From Acidobacteriota bacterium (GTDB lineage Bacteria; Acidobacteriota; Blastocatellia; RBC074), in the NCBI GenBank assembly GCA_016789605.1, contig JAEUQO010000338.1, positions 1 to 39,568 of the forward strand: 39,568 bases of DNA, read 5' to 3'. The position numbers were made by a program, and so were the translations under genes. Positions 1 through 7,039 of this stretch are shown here, in pieces. The notes under the pieces are model-generated. The model had not been told where the DNA came from. It saw only the letters and a program-made list of their open reading frames with translations, and ran no database searches. Each line of letters opens with the position of its first letter. Position 1 is the stretch's first letter.

Positions 1-570
1 CGTTCGACCATCCGGCGAAAACGACACCGACAAGACACTATCGGCGTGACCTTTCAGCGTCACCTTCTCCGCTCCTGACGCCACATCCCACAGCTTCACC
101 GTCTTGTCAGAGCTCCCGCTCGCCAATGTCCGACCATCCGGCGAAAACGACACCGACAAGACACGATCGGCGTGACCTTTCAGCGTCACCTTCTCCGCTC
201 CTGACGCCACATCCCACAGCTTCACCGTATTGTCATCGCTCCCGCTCGCCAACGTTCGACCATCCGGCGAAAACGACACCGACCAGACACTCAAGGCGTG
301 ACCGCGCAGCGTCACCTTCTCCGCTCCTGACGCCACATCCCACAGCTTCACCGTCTTGTCAGCGCTCCCGCTCGCCAACGTGCGACCATCCGGCGAATAC
401 GACACCGACACGACACTCCCGGCGTGACCTTTCAGCGTCAACTTCTCCGCCCCCGACGCTACATCCCACAGCTTCACCGTTCCGTCACCACTTCCGCTCG
501 CCAACGTCCGACCATCCGGCGAATACGACAACGAATAGACAAACCCGGCGTGACCTTTCAGCGTCTGTTT
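1..570 (-). repeat. 126-bp tandem repeats encoding WD40 blades
   Basis: The segment cagcgt recurs at 55, 181, 307, 433 and 559, a perfect 126-bp period (42 codons). Most of each unit is nearly identical at DNA level. Differences cluster at the codons after GHA, the codon after the next Val, and the two codons around the Asp of SGSxDxT. The array continues beyond the left edge. Confidence 0.95.
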
Positions 571-2742
571 TTCATCGTGCATCTGCCGCCACAGATAGAA
601 CCAGTCGAAGCTGCGCAGGTCGTTTTTGGCGGGTGTGCCGGGTGCGGGAAACGAAGCATCCAGAAAATCCTGGGCACGAAGGTAATTTTTCTGGTCAAAG
701 GCATTCCAGGCCAGCAACTGGTTGGAAACATAAAGAAGGCTGCGCGAATCTCCCAAACTCTTTTGCAATTCACTTTCTTTGCCTTGCAGCAGCAGATTCT
801 GTTCGGCTACCAATTTCTTTTGGAGTTCCTCAGCTTCCTTCGCCTCTTCAGCCAGCCGTTTTTTCTCTTCGGCATCCTTGGCTGCCGCCAGGGCTTCGTT
901 TCTGGCCGTAATCGCATACCCTTCTTGCAAGAGGGCTTTGCCTTCGCTTTCCTGCGCTCGTTTTCGCTGCTCTTCAGCGCTGACTCGCTGGGCCTCGGCT
1001 GTGCGATAAGAAGAAAATGCCGCCCACGCCGCTGCAACCGCCAACAACGCCAGCAAGATCGCAGCACCGGCCAGCCGCCGCAATTTCCGCGCGGAATTTG
1101 CCTGCTCTTCGGCGCGTTTCTGCTGCTCTTCGGCCAGGGCTTGCGCTGATTCCAACTCGCGTTTGGTGCGCGCGGCGTCTTCGCGTCGCTGGGTGCGCCG
1201 CTGGGCAATGTCGTCAAGTCGTTTCTGTTTGCTGGCGGCCAGAAAGTTCAATGCGTTCTGAAAGCCCGGCGCATAGCGTTTGGCCCAGAAGGGATTCGGC
1301 TCGGTGTTTTTCCGCCACTTCAGCGCCGGTTTCAAATCCAGCCGGCCCCACAATTCAGCTTTCTTTGCCGCATACAATTGCGCGGTTTCCGCCAGACGGC
1401 GATACAGTTGCGCGGAATCAGCTTCTGATTGCACCCACAATTTCAACCGCTGCCAATTGCGCATCAGACTTTCGTGCGAAATGTCTATCAACGATTCTGT
1501 TGTCAGCGTCGTCCCGACCGGCGGCATCAAGAAGGAGCGGCCTTCCTGGCGAAAGGTTTCGATCACACGGACGATTTCCGGCTCCGTGGCTTCGACGACG
1601 TCGCACAATGCGCCCAAGGTCACCGGACGGCGGATTTCACGATTGTCTGGCCCTTTTTCGGTCAGCGCCTTGAAGACTTTTTCGGCCACCTTGCGATGTC
1701 GTTCGTCCGGCAATTCGTAAAACGCTTCGTCAGCGTGAAGCGATAGCGCATTGGTCATTCCGCCAATGGCTTCGTAATCTTCCAAATCAATTACGTGGTC
1801 ATTGTCTGTCTGTCCCGCTGTCCCGCCGTCTCTTTGCCGACTTGCCTGGCAATGATCCCAGGTGCGCATCAAGGCGTGTTGTAAGATGGGCAATTGGTCG
1901 GGATTGTCGCCGACGTCATTGAGCAAGCGGTTGACCAGACGCGGCGTGATTTCTGCGCCGCCGACAAACGCGGGGCCGGTGATGGCGTCGCGGATTTGCG
2001 CGCGCGTCAGGCGCGGAATCAGATACTGGCCGTCGTTGATGGCTTCGGGCAAATCCCAAAACTGGGCGCAATCGCCCAGGTAATCCGAACGCATGGTCAG
2101 CACGACGTAAATGTTCGGGCCTTCGTCGCGGCGCTGGCGGGCTTCGAGCAGCAATTTCACAAACGCCGCGCGGTCGTTTTCCTGCTCGCCCGCGTGCGCG
2201 CCGGCTTGCGTGCCAGATGACGCAAAAGATTGTGTGCTTTGTTCGACGCGAAAGAGTTCTTCGAACTGGTCGGCGACGATCAGCAGATTTTCGGTCGGCG
2301 GCATTTGCTGGTGGCGGGCGGTTTCGACCAGTCCCAGGCTGCCGCGCCGCAATGTGGCTTCGGTAAAATTGATCTGCAAGGCGCGTGCGGTGTCGTCGGC
2401 GGGGCCAAACACAGCGGGTTCGTTGAGGGCGCGCGCCAGATTGCCCAACGGATCATTGCCCGGTCGCATAATCGCAATGCGCCAGGCCGAACCAGCGCCG
2501 GGCATAAATCCGCTATAGAGCGCGGGCAACAATCCGGCATGCACCAGCGACGATTTGCCGCTGCCCGATGTGCCCACAACCGCCAGAAAGCGCGTGCTGG
2601 CCAGTTTGGCAAGCAGGCGTTCGCTTTGCCCGTCACGGCCAAAAAACAGATGGCTTTCGTCAAATTTGAAGGGCCGCAACCCCGGAAACGGATTGAAGCG
2701 CGCGGCAGGCGGCGCAACCGCGTCGAGCGTTTGCTTGCTCAT
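1..2742 (-). CDS. nSTAND1 NTPase with WD40 repeats (3' end outside window)
   Basis: The frame is open from ATG 2742 to the left edge (914 codons, no stop). Domains in order: an nSTAND1 opening (GLRPF, about residue 20, then FFGRDG), Walker A GTSGSGKS (57-64), Walker B-like LLIVADQFEELF (about 151-162), and the DISHESLMRNW motif typical of nSTAND1 proteins (about 430). One hydrophobic segment follows (about 556-576), then an Ala/Glu/Lys-rich coiled coil (about 577-665), then WD40 repeats of exactly 42 residues from about 727 to the edge. STAND NTPases act as signal-dependent switches that oligomerise; the WD40 part would be the sensor. The start overlaps the stop of the upstream TIR gene (ATGA), so the two are probably translationally coupled. 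The membrane segment suggests anchoring. Proteins of this shape are often labelled simply as WD40 repeat proteins. An NLR-like immune or conflict role is inferred. Confidence 0.9.
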   Translation of the reverse strand, partial: MSKQTLDAVAPPAARFNPFPGLRPFKFDESHLFFGRDGQSERLLAKLASTRFLAVVGTSGSGKSSLVHAGLLPALYSGFMPGAGSAWRIAIMRPGNDPLGNLARALNEPAVFGPADDTARALQINFTEATLRRGSLGLVETARHQQMPPTENLLIVADQFEELFRVEQSTQSFASSGTQAGAHAGEQENDRAAFVKLLLEARQRRDEGPNIYVVLTMRSDYLGDCAQFWDLPEAINDGQYLIPRLTRAQIRDAITGPAFVGGAEITPRLVNRLLNDVGDNPDQLPILQHALMRTWDHCQASRQRDGGTAGQTDNDHVIDLEDYEAIGGMTNALSLHADEAFYELPDERHRKVAEKVFKALTEKGPDNREIRRPVTLGALCDVVEATEPEIVRVIETFRQEGRSFLMPPVGTTLTTESLIDISHESLMRNWQRLKLWVQSEADSAQLYRRLAETAQLYAAKKAELWGRLDLKPALKWRKNTEPNPFWAKRYAPGFQNALNFLAASKQKRLDDIAQRRTQRREDAARTKRELESAQALAEEQQKRAEEQANSARKLRRLAGAAILLALLAVAAAWAAFSSYRTAEAQRVSAEEQRKRAQESEGKALLQEGYAITARNEALAAAKDAEEKKRLAEEAKEAEELQKKLVAEQNLLLQGKESELQKSLGDSRSLLYVSNQLLAWNAFDQKNYLRAQDFLDASFPAPGTPAKNDLRSFDWFYLWRQMHDEKQTLKGHAGFVYSLSYSPDGRTLASGSGDGTVKLWDVASGAEKLTLKGHAGSVVSVSYSPDGRTLASGSADKTVKLWDVASGAEKVTLRGHALSVWSVSFSPDGRTLASGSDDNTVKLWDVASGAEKVTLKGHADRVLSVSFSPDGRTLASGSSDKTVKLWDVASGAEKVTLKGHADSVLSVSFSPDGRT

Positions 2743-4217
2743 CGTGCGCCTCCTTTCGCCTGGGTCAGTTTATGCATGAACTCTCTGAGCAAGGCGGGCA
2801 AATCGGCAGAAGCGATTGCGCCGAAGTTTTTCACGACCAGGGCATCGGGAGTTTTGAAGATTCGTTTCTTGAACGTTTCTTCGCCAGCCAGCAACACTCC
2901 CACGGCGGCAAACGGACGCCTGCGGCCAAATCCGGTCAGACCGCGCAAGCGCGTCTGTAACCACATCTCAGGCGCTTTGTCGAAATAGAAAAGCACGGCC
3001 TCGCAATCGAGGACGTATTGTTTGTGCGCCAGCAAGGCGTTCTCATCGAATTCAGGCACGAGCACGCCATAGCCTTCCTGGCTGAGATAGTTGTAAACGG
3101 GTTCGATGTCTTCGAAATCGCATTGATCGCAAACCAGATAAACGCGCTTCACGCCATCGTCTGCTTTTTCAGTGACAACCGTTTTGGGCGGCGCGTTCAG
3201 CTTTTCCTGGATGATCGTTTTGAGGTCTTCGATCTTGGCTTCGATCAGATCAGAACCGCCCGCGGTATGAACGTTCTCTTTCAATTCGGCGATAAAACGG
3301 CGCTGTGGTTCTTCTTTGGGTTCCAACCCGGGCGGCAACCAGATCAGGCTGGTGAAATCGTGCTGCTGGCTGTATTCGCGGGCGAGTTCCTGTTGCAGTC
3401 GGACAATGGAACGGTTGTTGTTTTCGAGTTCGGGAATGAGGCCGTAATGCGCGCCGAGCAAATGCACTGACAAGCGCGAACGTTGCAGATGTTCGCGCAC
3501 CAATCGCTCAAGCTGTGGTCTGTTGGCGGGCAGCGGTTGATCCGGCAAAACAACGTGACCGAATTGGCGTAATTCGCGCCGCACTTTGTCGCGCGCTTCT
3601 GTCACATCAGACGTGGTTTCAGCCAGAAAGATGGTTGCGCCGGGTTTGGGCGCTGGCGTTCCCTGTAATTCCTTGAGCAAGGTCGTGATGTCTTGCGCCA
3701 GATCGTCGAGCCGTTCCCAATAGCGTTTGTCCTTTTCGCCGTTGGGGCCTCTTTCATGCTCATATTCGCGAAAGCGTTTTGTGATGGGGTCTTGCGCGTA
3801 AAACTCATATCCCAGCAAATCGCGAATCGGTTCGGGATGAAGCGCAAGCTCAACCGGCGTTTTGACGACTTTGAAAATGCGGTGCTTATCGCCCAAACGC
3901 AATCCGCCGTTGCGCGGAGCGGCGTTCAAAAAACCTTCCAGCTCTTCCTGGCACGAAGTCGAGTCAAGATAGCGCGGCGAAAGGATGGACAGAAAGACGC
4001 CTGTTTCGGTCAATCCGATGGCAATGGTGTCTTTGAAAACACGATTGCCTCGCAACTCGGCTTTGTCACGCCAGAGAACGGGTTTATGCCCCAGCAACTG
4101 CGCCAGGCGCAATTCGAGGTTTTCTTGCAGATGATCCACCCAACCGCGCGACACACTTCCGGGCACTGCGTTATCAATGTGCGCGTAACTGATGAATACG
4201 TGTTTGGGAAAGCTCAT
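2739..4217 (-). CDS. Triple TIR-like domain protein, partner of the nSTAND1-WD40 NTPase
   Basis: 492 residues from ATG 4217. The first domain (about 5-125) is a clear TIR fold: HVFISYAH at the start, VLWRDKAELRG in the middle, then STSCQEEL, where E92 sits at the position of the catalytic Glu of NAD-cleaving TIR domains. A second region (about 194-340) opens with IFLAETTSDV and looks like a divergent TIR or DUF4062-type alpha/beta domain. A third (about 356-480) opens with KRVYLVCDQCDFED and again has a TIR-like pattern. A GTG at 4292 could extend the N-terminus by 25 residues, but the TIR domain begins right at the ATG. The 3' end overlaps the nSTAND1 gene by ATGA. NAD+ hydrolysis or cyclisation on activation of the partner is inferred from the family; it might instead only be an adaptor. 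Confidence 0.85.
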   Translation of the reverse strand: MSFPKHVFISYAHIDNAVPGSVSRGWVDHLQENLELRLAQLLGHKPVLWRDKAELRGNRVFKDTIAIGLTETGVFLSILSPRYLDSTSCQEELEGFLNAAPRNGGLRLGDKHRIFKVVKTPVELALHPEPIRDLLGYEFYAQDPITKRFREYEHERGPNGEKDKRYWERLDDLAQDITTLLKELQGTPAPKPGATIFLAETTSDVTEARDKVRRELRQFGHVVLPDQPLPANRPQLERLVREHLQRSRLSVHLLGAHYGLIPELENNNRSIVRLQQELAREYSQQHDFTSLIWLPPGLEPKEEPQRRFIAELKENVHTAGGSDLIEAKIEDLKTIIQEKLNAPPKTVVTEKADDGVKRVYLVCDQCDFEDIEPVYNYLSQEGYGVLVPEFDENALLAHKQYVLDCEAVLFYFDKAPEMWLQTRLRGLTGFGRRRPFAAVGVLLAGEETFKKRIFKTPDALVVKNFGAIASADLPALLREFMHKLTQAKGGAR

Positions 4218-4318
4218 CGCTCTACCGATCCCCAGTTGTTTACGATGCGTGCCGACCAACAGGCTGGCGTTAGAAAGACTAAGACTGAGCACAACGGCTG
4301 CCCCGGCTGGGCGGGCGG

Positions 4319-4348
4319 ATTATATGAGCAGAATGTCGCACCTGTGAA
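4319..4348 (-). promoter_or_regulatory. Predicted sigma70-type promoter of the TIR/nSTAND module
   Basis: On the minus strand TTCACA (4348-4343) is followed after 18 nt by a perfect TATAAT (4324-4319). Transcription would start near 4312, about 95 nt before the TIR start codon. This lets the module be transcribed separately from the upstream kinase gene. Confidence 0.5.
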
Positions 4349-4372
4349 GGCGCGTCTCGCAATTGCTTGTCT

Positions 4373-5392
4373 TTAAGACAATAACGTTTGTGCGGCGCGC
4401 TGTGGATCGGTGAGCAGGTCAGTGCCGGAAAGCAGGCGGTGGCAGGCGGCGTGTTGGGTCAACGCGGTTAAGGCCGCCCATTGTGTGCGGGTATGGTCGG
4501 GCCAGAGTTGGAAGAACATGCTTTGTTCGGCCAGTTTTAGCAGCGCGTCGCTGCGGTTCAAGGAAACAAGGCGGCTGGTCGGTTCGGGAACGATTTGCGG
4601 CAGGACAAGGTGGTCTACGCCGTGGAAGGTGAAATCCGCGAGGTCTGTGGCGTCAAAGAATTCGAGGCCGCCGACGCAAGTGCGGTCAAGGTATTGGTGA
4701 TGCCGCGTGATGTCGTCGAGCGCTGGCCAGCGCCGCAGCAATTCGTCGCCGACGTGGAAGTATTTTTTGAGCGCACGCAACTGTATGCCGCTGTCGTTTG
4801 CGCTCAGCAACAGCGAATCATCCGAAACCGGTTGCCAGCCTGCCAATCCTAACGCCGTGGTCAGCGTCGTTTTTCCCGCGCGTTGTGCGCCGCAAATCAA
4901 CCAGAGTTTGTCATCCGGGGACACGATTGCCGCCGCGTGCAGATGGTACAAGCCGCGCGAACGCAAAAGCAGCAGCAAGGCAAACAAAGCATACGTGTTA
5001 GCCAGAATGTGCGGGTATTTGAGTGCGGCGGGGGTGACCAAACCGATGGCGCTGCCGGTGGCGATGTCTACGCGAAAGGCAGCCACGCCCAGATCGAAAT
5101 AGAACCGTTCGCGTGGCGATTCGTTTTCGCCGGGCAGGGTTTCGCGCCACAAATTGACGACGCCCGTTTGGGAAAACAGTTCTGCCCGGGCCGGAATCAA
5201 TGTTGTACGCGGCGGCAATGCACGGCGCAGTTGCAATTCGATGGTAAGCGGCGCACGGGTGACCGGGGGCGCTTCGGGGGTGATTTGCGGCTGGTAATAG
5301 CGGAAGTAATCGGCAAAAAGGCGAACCAGGCGCGGCGAGCGGGCCGAAATGACGACCGGCACTGCGCAGATCGTCAAAGAAACGGCAGGCAT
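4373..5392 (-). CDS. HprK-like serine kinase beside a PqqD protein
   Basis: 339 residues from ATG 5392. The Walker A loop GAQRAGKT (about 168-175) follows a hydrophobic stretch and the HAAAI motif that precedes the P-loop in HPr kinase-like proteins; a downstream SDDSLLL segment fits the acidic motif after the P-loop. The N-terminal third is family-specific and unrecognised. HprK-like kinases of this kind occur in lasso-peptide and other RRE-containing clusters, where some phosphorylate the precursor. The gene lies 112 bp downstream of the PqqD gene and is separated from it by a large hairpin. The frame stays open upstream to 5539, but that extension is low-complexity and overlaps pqqD. No strong ribosome binding site precedes the chosen start, so the start is uncertain. 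The substrate is not known; the PqqD protein's own tail is an obvious candidate. Confidence 0.75.
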   Translation of the reverse strand: MPAVSLTICAVPVVISARSPRLVRLFADYFRYYQPQITPEAPPVTRAPLTIELQLRRALPPRTTLIPARAELFSQTGVVNLWRETLPGENESPRERFYFDLGVAAFRVDIATGSAIGLVTPAALKYPHILANTYALFALLLLLRSRGLYHLHAAAIVSPDDKLWLICGAQRAGKTTLTTALGLAGWQPVSDDSLLLSANDSGIQLRALKKYFHVGDELLRRWPALDDITRHHQYLDRTCVGGLEFFDATDLADFTFHGVDHLVLPQIVPEPTSRLVSLNRSDALLKLAEQSMFFQLWPDHTRTQWAALTALTQHAACHRLLSGTDLLTDPQRAAQTLLS

Positions 5393-5420
5393 ATCTGAGA
5401 GCAGGAAAGTCAAAAATGCG

Positions 5421-5493
5421 AAAGGCGGGAGAGTGAGAGAAAGGAAGCAGTCCCGCAGGACGGCTTGGGCCTCTCTCTCAATCTCCCGCCCTT
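5421..5493 (-). promoter_or_regulatory. Long hairpin between the PqqD and HprK-like genes
   Basis: The arms at 5424-5440 and 5474-5490 pair over 17 bp with one mismatch, with partial extension outward. An inner GTCC/GGAC mini-hairpin sits in the loop. There is no U-tract, so this looks more like an attenuator, an mRNA-stability element or a processing site than a simple terminator. It would let PqqD be made in excess over the kinase. Confidence 0.6.
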
Positions 5494-5504
5494 GGCGTGG
5501 TTGA

Positions 5505-5951
5505 TTACAGGCCGCCGGTGGCGATGGCCGCCGTCGCAATGGTTGAAGACCCCGACAAGGTGACTTGCGTCAGCGAGTTCGAAAGTTTCAATTGCGGCGG
5601 TTCATAAGCCGGCAATTCGCCCTGGATGTTGGCCAGCGCTTTGCTGTAAACACCGCCGTCGTTGTCCGCAGATTGGATCAAGCCGTTGCCTTCCAGTTCA
5701 TCGAGGAAAGCGCGCGTGTCCAATTCGGCCAGATCGGCGTTGATTGCGAACGCTTGAGACAAAGCTTCGGTCAGGCGAGGGGCCGTGGTGGCCGCGCCTG
5801 AACGCAACTGTTTCCACAAAAAGACAGCCGCGGCGTTCAGCGTGTAATAGTGAAGGTTCTCCATATCGAGGATGATCCCTTCCTGATTATCGAGCAGTTC
5901 GGTAAATGACGCCTGCTCTTTGGTTACGATCTTTGGGTTGTTGGTATGCAT
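5505..5951 (-). CDS. PqqD-family RRE protein with lasso-leader-like C-terminal tail
   Basis: 148 residues from ATG 5951, preceded by AAGGAAG. Residues about 8-95 match the PqqD fold (winged-helix RiPP recognition element): EGIILDMENLHYYTLN, then AAVFLWKQL, then FLDELEGNGLI. After a linker the last 33 residues contain AYEPPQLKL and then LTQVTLSGS, which fit the YxxPxL(x)nT pattern of lasso-peptide precursor leaders (Y116, P119, L121). The protein ends in a small-residue tail finishing GGL. In lasso systems the RRE binds exactly this leader motif, normally on a separate peptide; here both seem to be on one chain. No cyclase or leader peptidase is in the window. An upstream in-frame start (6038) would overlap the preceding gene and adds only basic sequence. 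Function as chaperone, precursor or both is open. Confidence 0.8.
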   Translation of the reverse strand: MHTNNPKIVTKEQASFTELLDNQEGIILDMENLHYYTLNAAAVFLWKQLRSGAATTAPRLTEALSQAFAINADLAELDTRAFLDELEGNGLIQSADNDGGVYSKALANIQGELPAYEPPQLKLSNSLTQVTLSGSSTIATAAIATGGL

Positions 5952-5985
5952 GGGAGTCTTCTTGCTTCCTTTCAGAAAACTTGTG

Positions 5986-6942
5986 TTAGCGCGTCGGTCT
6001 AGCCGGGCGAACCGTATCGCTGACGAAGACCGCGCCATCGTCCATCCCCAGATTGTTGGTCAGACGTTCGACTGTACCGGTGCTGACGCGGAGCAGGTAA
6101 AGTTCCGCATCGCCATCACGCGTCGAAGTGAAGAGCATACGATCCCCGCGCGCGGAAAGCGAGCCGTTGAAATCATTGCTCTCGGTCACCACGCGGAAGC
6201 CACCCGATTCGACGTCGGCCAACGCAATGCCGCTCAGTTGTGAACTGGTCGCCTTGGTATTGAAGACCAGGCGTTTGCCGTCAGCGCTCCAGCTCAAACC
6301 GCCCAGCACATCAGCGCTGCGCGTCAATTGACGCAAGCTGCCGCCCGCGCGGGTATAGAGCCAGATTTCGTGTGCGCCGCTGCGATCCGACACAAACGCG
6401 ACTTGCGTTCCGTCCGGCGAAATGGCCGGTGCGAAATCACGATGGTCTTTGCTGGCCGGAATCAGCAGTTGCTTTCCCGCTCCGCCGACGGTCATCAATT
6501 CGATGCCGCTGGTGGATTGGAACACCATATAACCGCCGTCGCCCGCCACGGTGGGCGTGAGTTGGTCTTCGGTATCAACCGTCAGACGGTTCAAGCTCAA
6601 AATGGCCGGACGGCGAGAGCGCCAGGAAGCGCTGAGCGTGCCGCTGAACAGTTCGTAATTCGCGCCTTCGCGGGCGGCGAATACGATGGCACGGTTGTTG
6701 GCGATGGAGGGCGCAAGATGCCCACGCCCCGTGTTGGTCAACTGGCTGACCTGACGGGTGTTCAAATCAAGCAGATAAAGTTCGGCAGCGCCGTTCCGCT
6801 GCGAAACGAAGATTGCATAACCTTCGTCGCGTCCAGCGTCGAGTGCCGGTTCCTGTGCCAGCGCGGTTCCCGAAACGGTGAGCGCGAGCAACAGGGAGGC
6901 CATTCCGCTAACGGCGCGAGCCTTCATCCATTTAAAATTCAT
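5986..6942 (-). CDS. Secreted TolB-like (PD40) beta-propeller protein
   Basis: 318 residues from ATG 6942, with GGAGG 11 nt upstream. An N-terminal signal peptide ends near ALAQE (about residue 30). The rest is made of PD40/TolB-type blades: repeated ISPDGTQVAFVSDRSG, WSADGKRLVFNT and GDRMLFTSTRDGDAELYLL motifs, about six blades in all. TolB-like propellers bind proteins or peptides in the periplasm; nothing indicates a Tol-Pal role here because no tol genes are nearby. The stop lies 34 bp upstream of the PqqD start, so the two are probably co-transcribed. Confidence 0.85.
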   Translation of the reverse strand: MNFKWMKARAVSGMASLLLALTVSGTALAQEPALDAGRDEGYAIFVSQRNGAAELYLLDLNTRQVSQLTNTGRGHLAPSIANNRAIVFAAREGANYELFSGTLSASWRSRRPAILSLNRLTVDTEDQLTPTVAGDGGYMVFQSTSGIELMTVGGAGKQLLIPASKDHRDFAPAISPDGTQVAFVSDRSGAHEIWLYTRAGGSLRQLTRSADVLGGLSWSADGKRLVFNTKATSSQLSGIALADVESGGFRVVTESNDFNGSLSARGDRMLFTSTRDGDAELYLLRVSTGTVERLTNNLGMDDGAVFVSDTVRPARPTR

Positions 6943-6991
6943 AAAAATCACTGCCTCCAATTCTACTGGCAATTATTTTCCTTGGCTTGCC

Positions 6992-7024
6992 AGCACCGGA
7001 CGGCTTGCACAGCCGCCCGGTACT
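6992..7024 (-). terminator. Intergenic hairpin after the large NHL protein gene
   Basis: On the minus strand ACCGGGCGGC pairs with GCCGTCCGGT with one mismatch and a short loop (arms about 6995-7004 and 7012-7021). No U-run follows, so it may only reduce read-through into the TolB-like gene. Confidence 0.4.
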
Positions 7025-7039
7025 GACCCTATCCGCGCC

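Noticed and set aside
1..570. Regularly spaced repeats as a possible CRISPR array
   Set aside because: The whole 126-bp unit is coding in one frame and gives WD40 blades; there are no unique spacers.
126..1149. Two overlapping plus-strand frames over the left edge
   Set aside because: They read the complement of the WD40 and coiled-coil part of the nSTAND1 gene, whose minus-strand frame is intact for 914 codons.
4373..5951. A complete lasso-peptide biosynthetic cluster
   Set aside because: Neither the transglutaminase-like protease nor the asparagine-synthetase-like cyclase is in the window, so only the RRE, leader-like and kinase parts are claimed.
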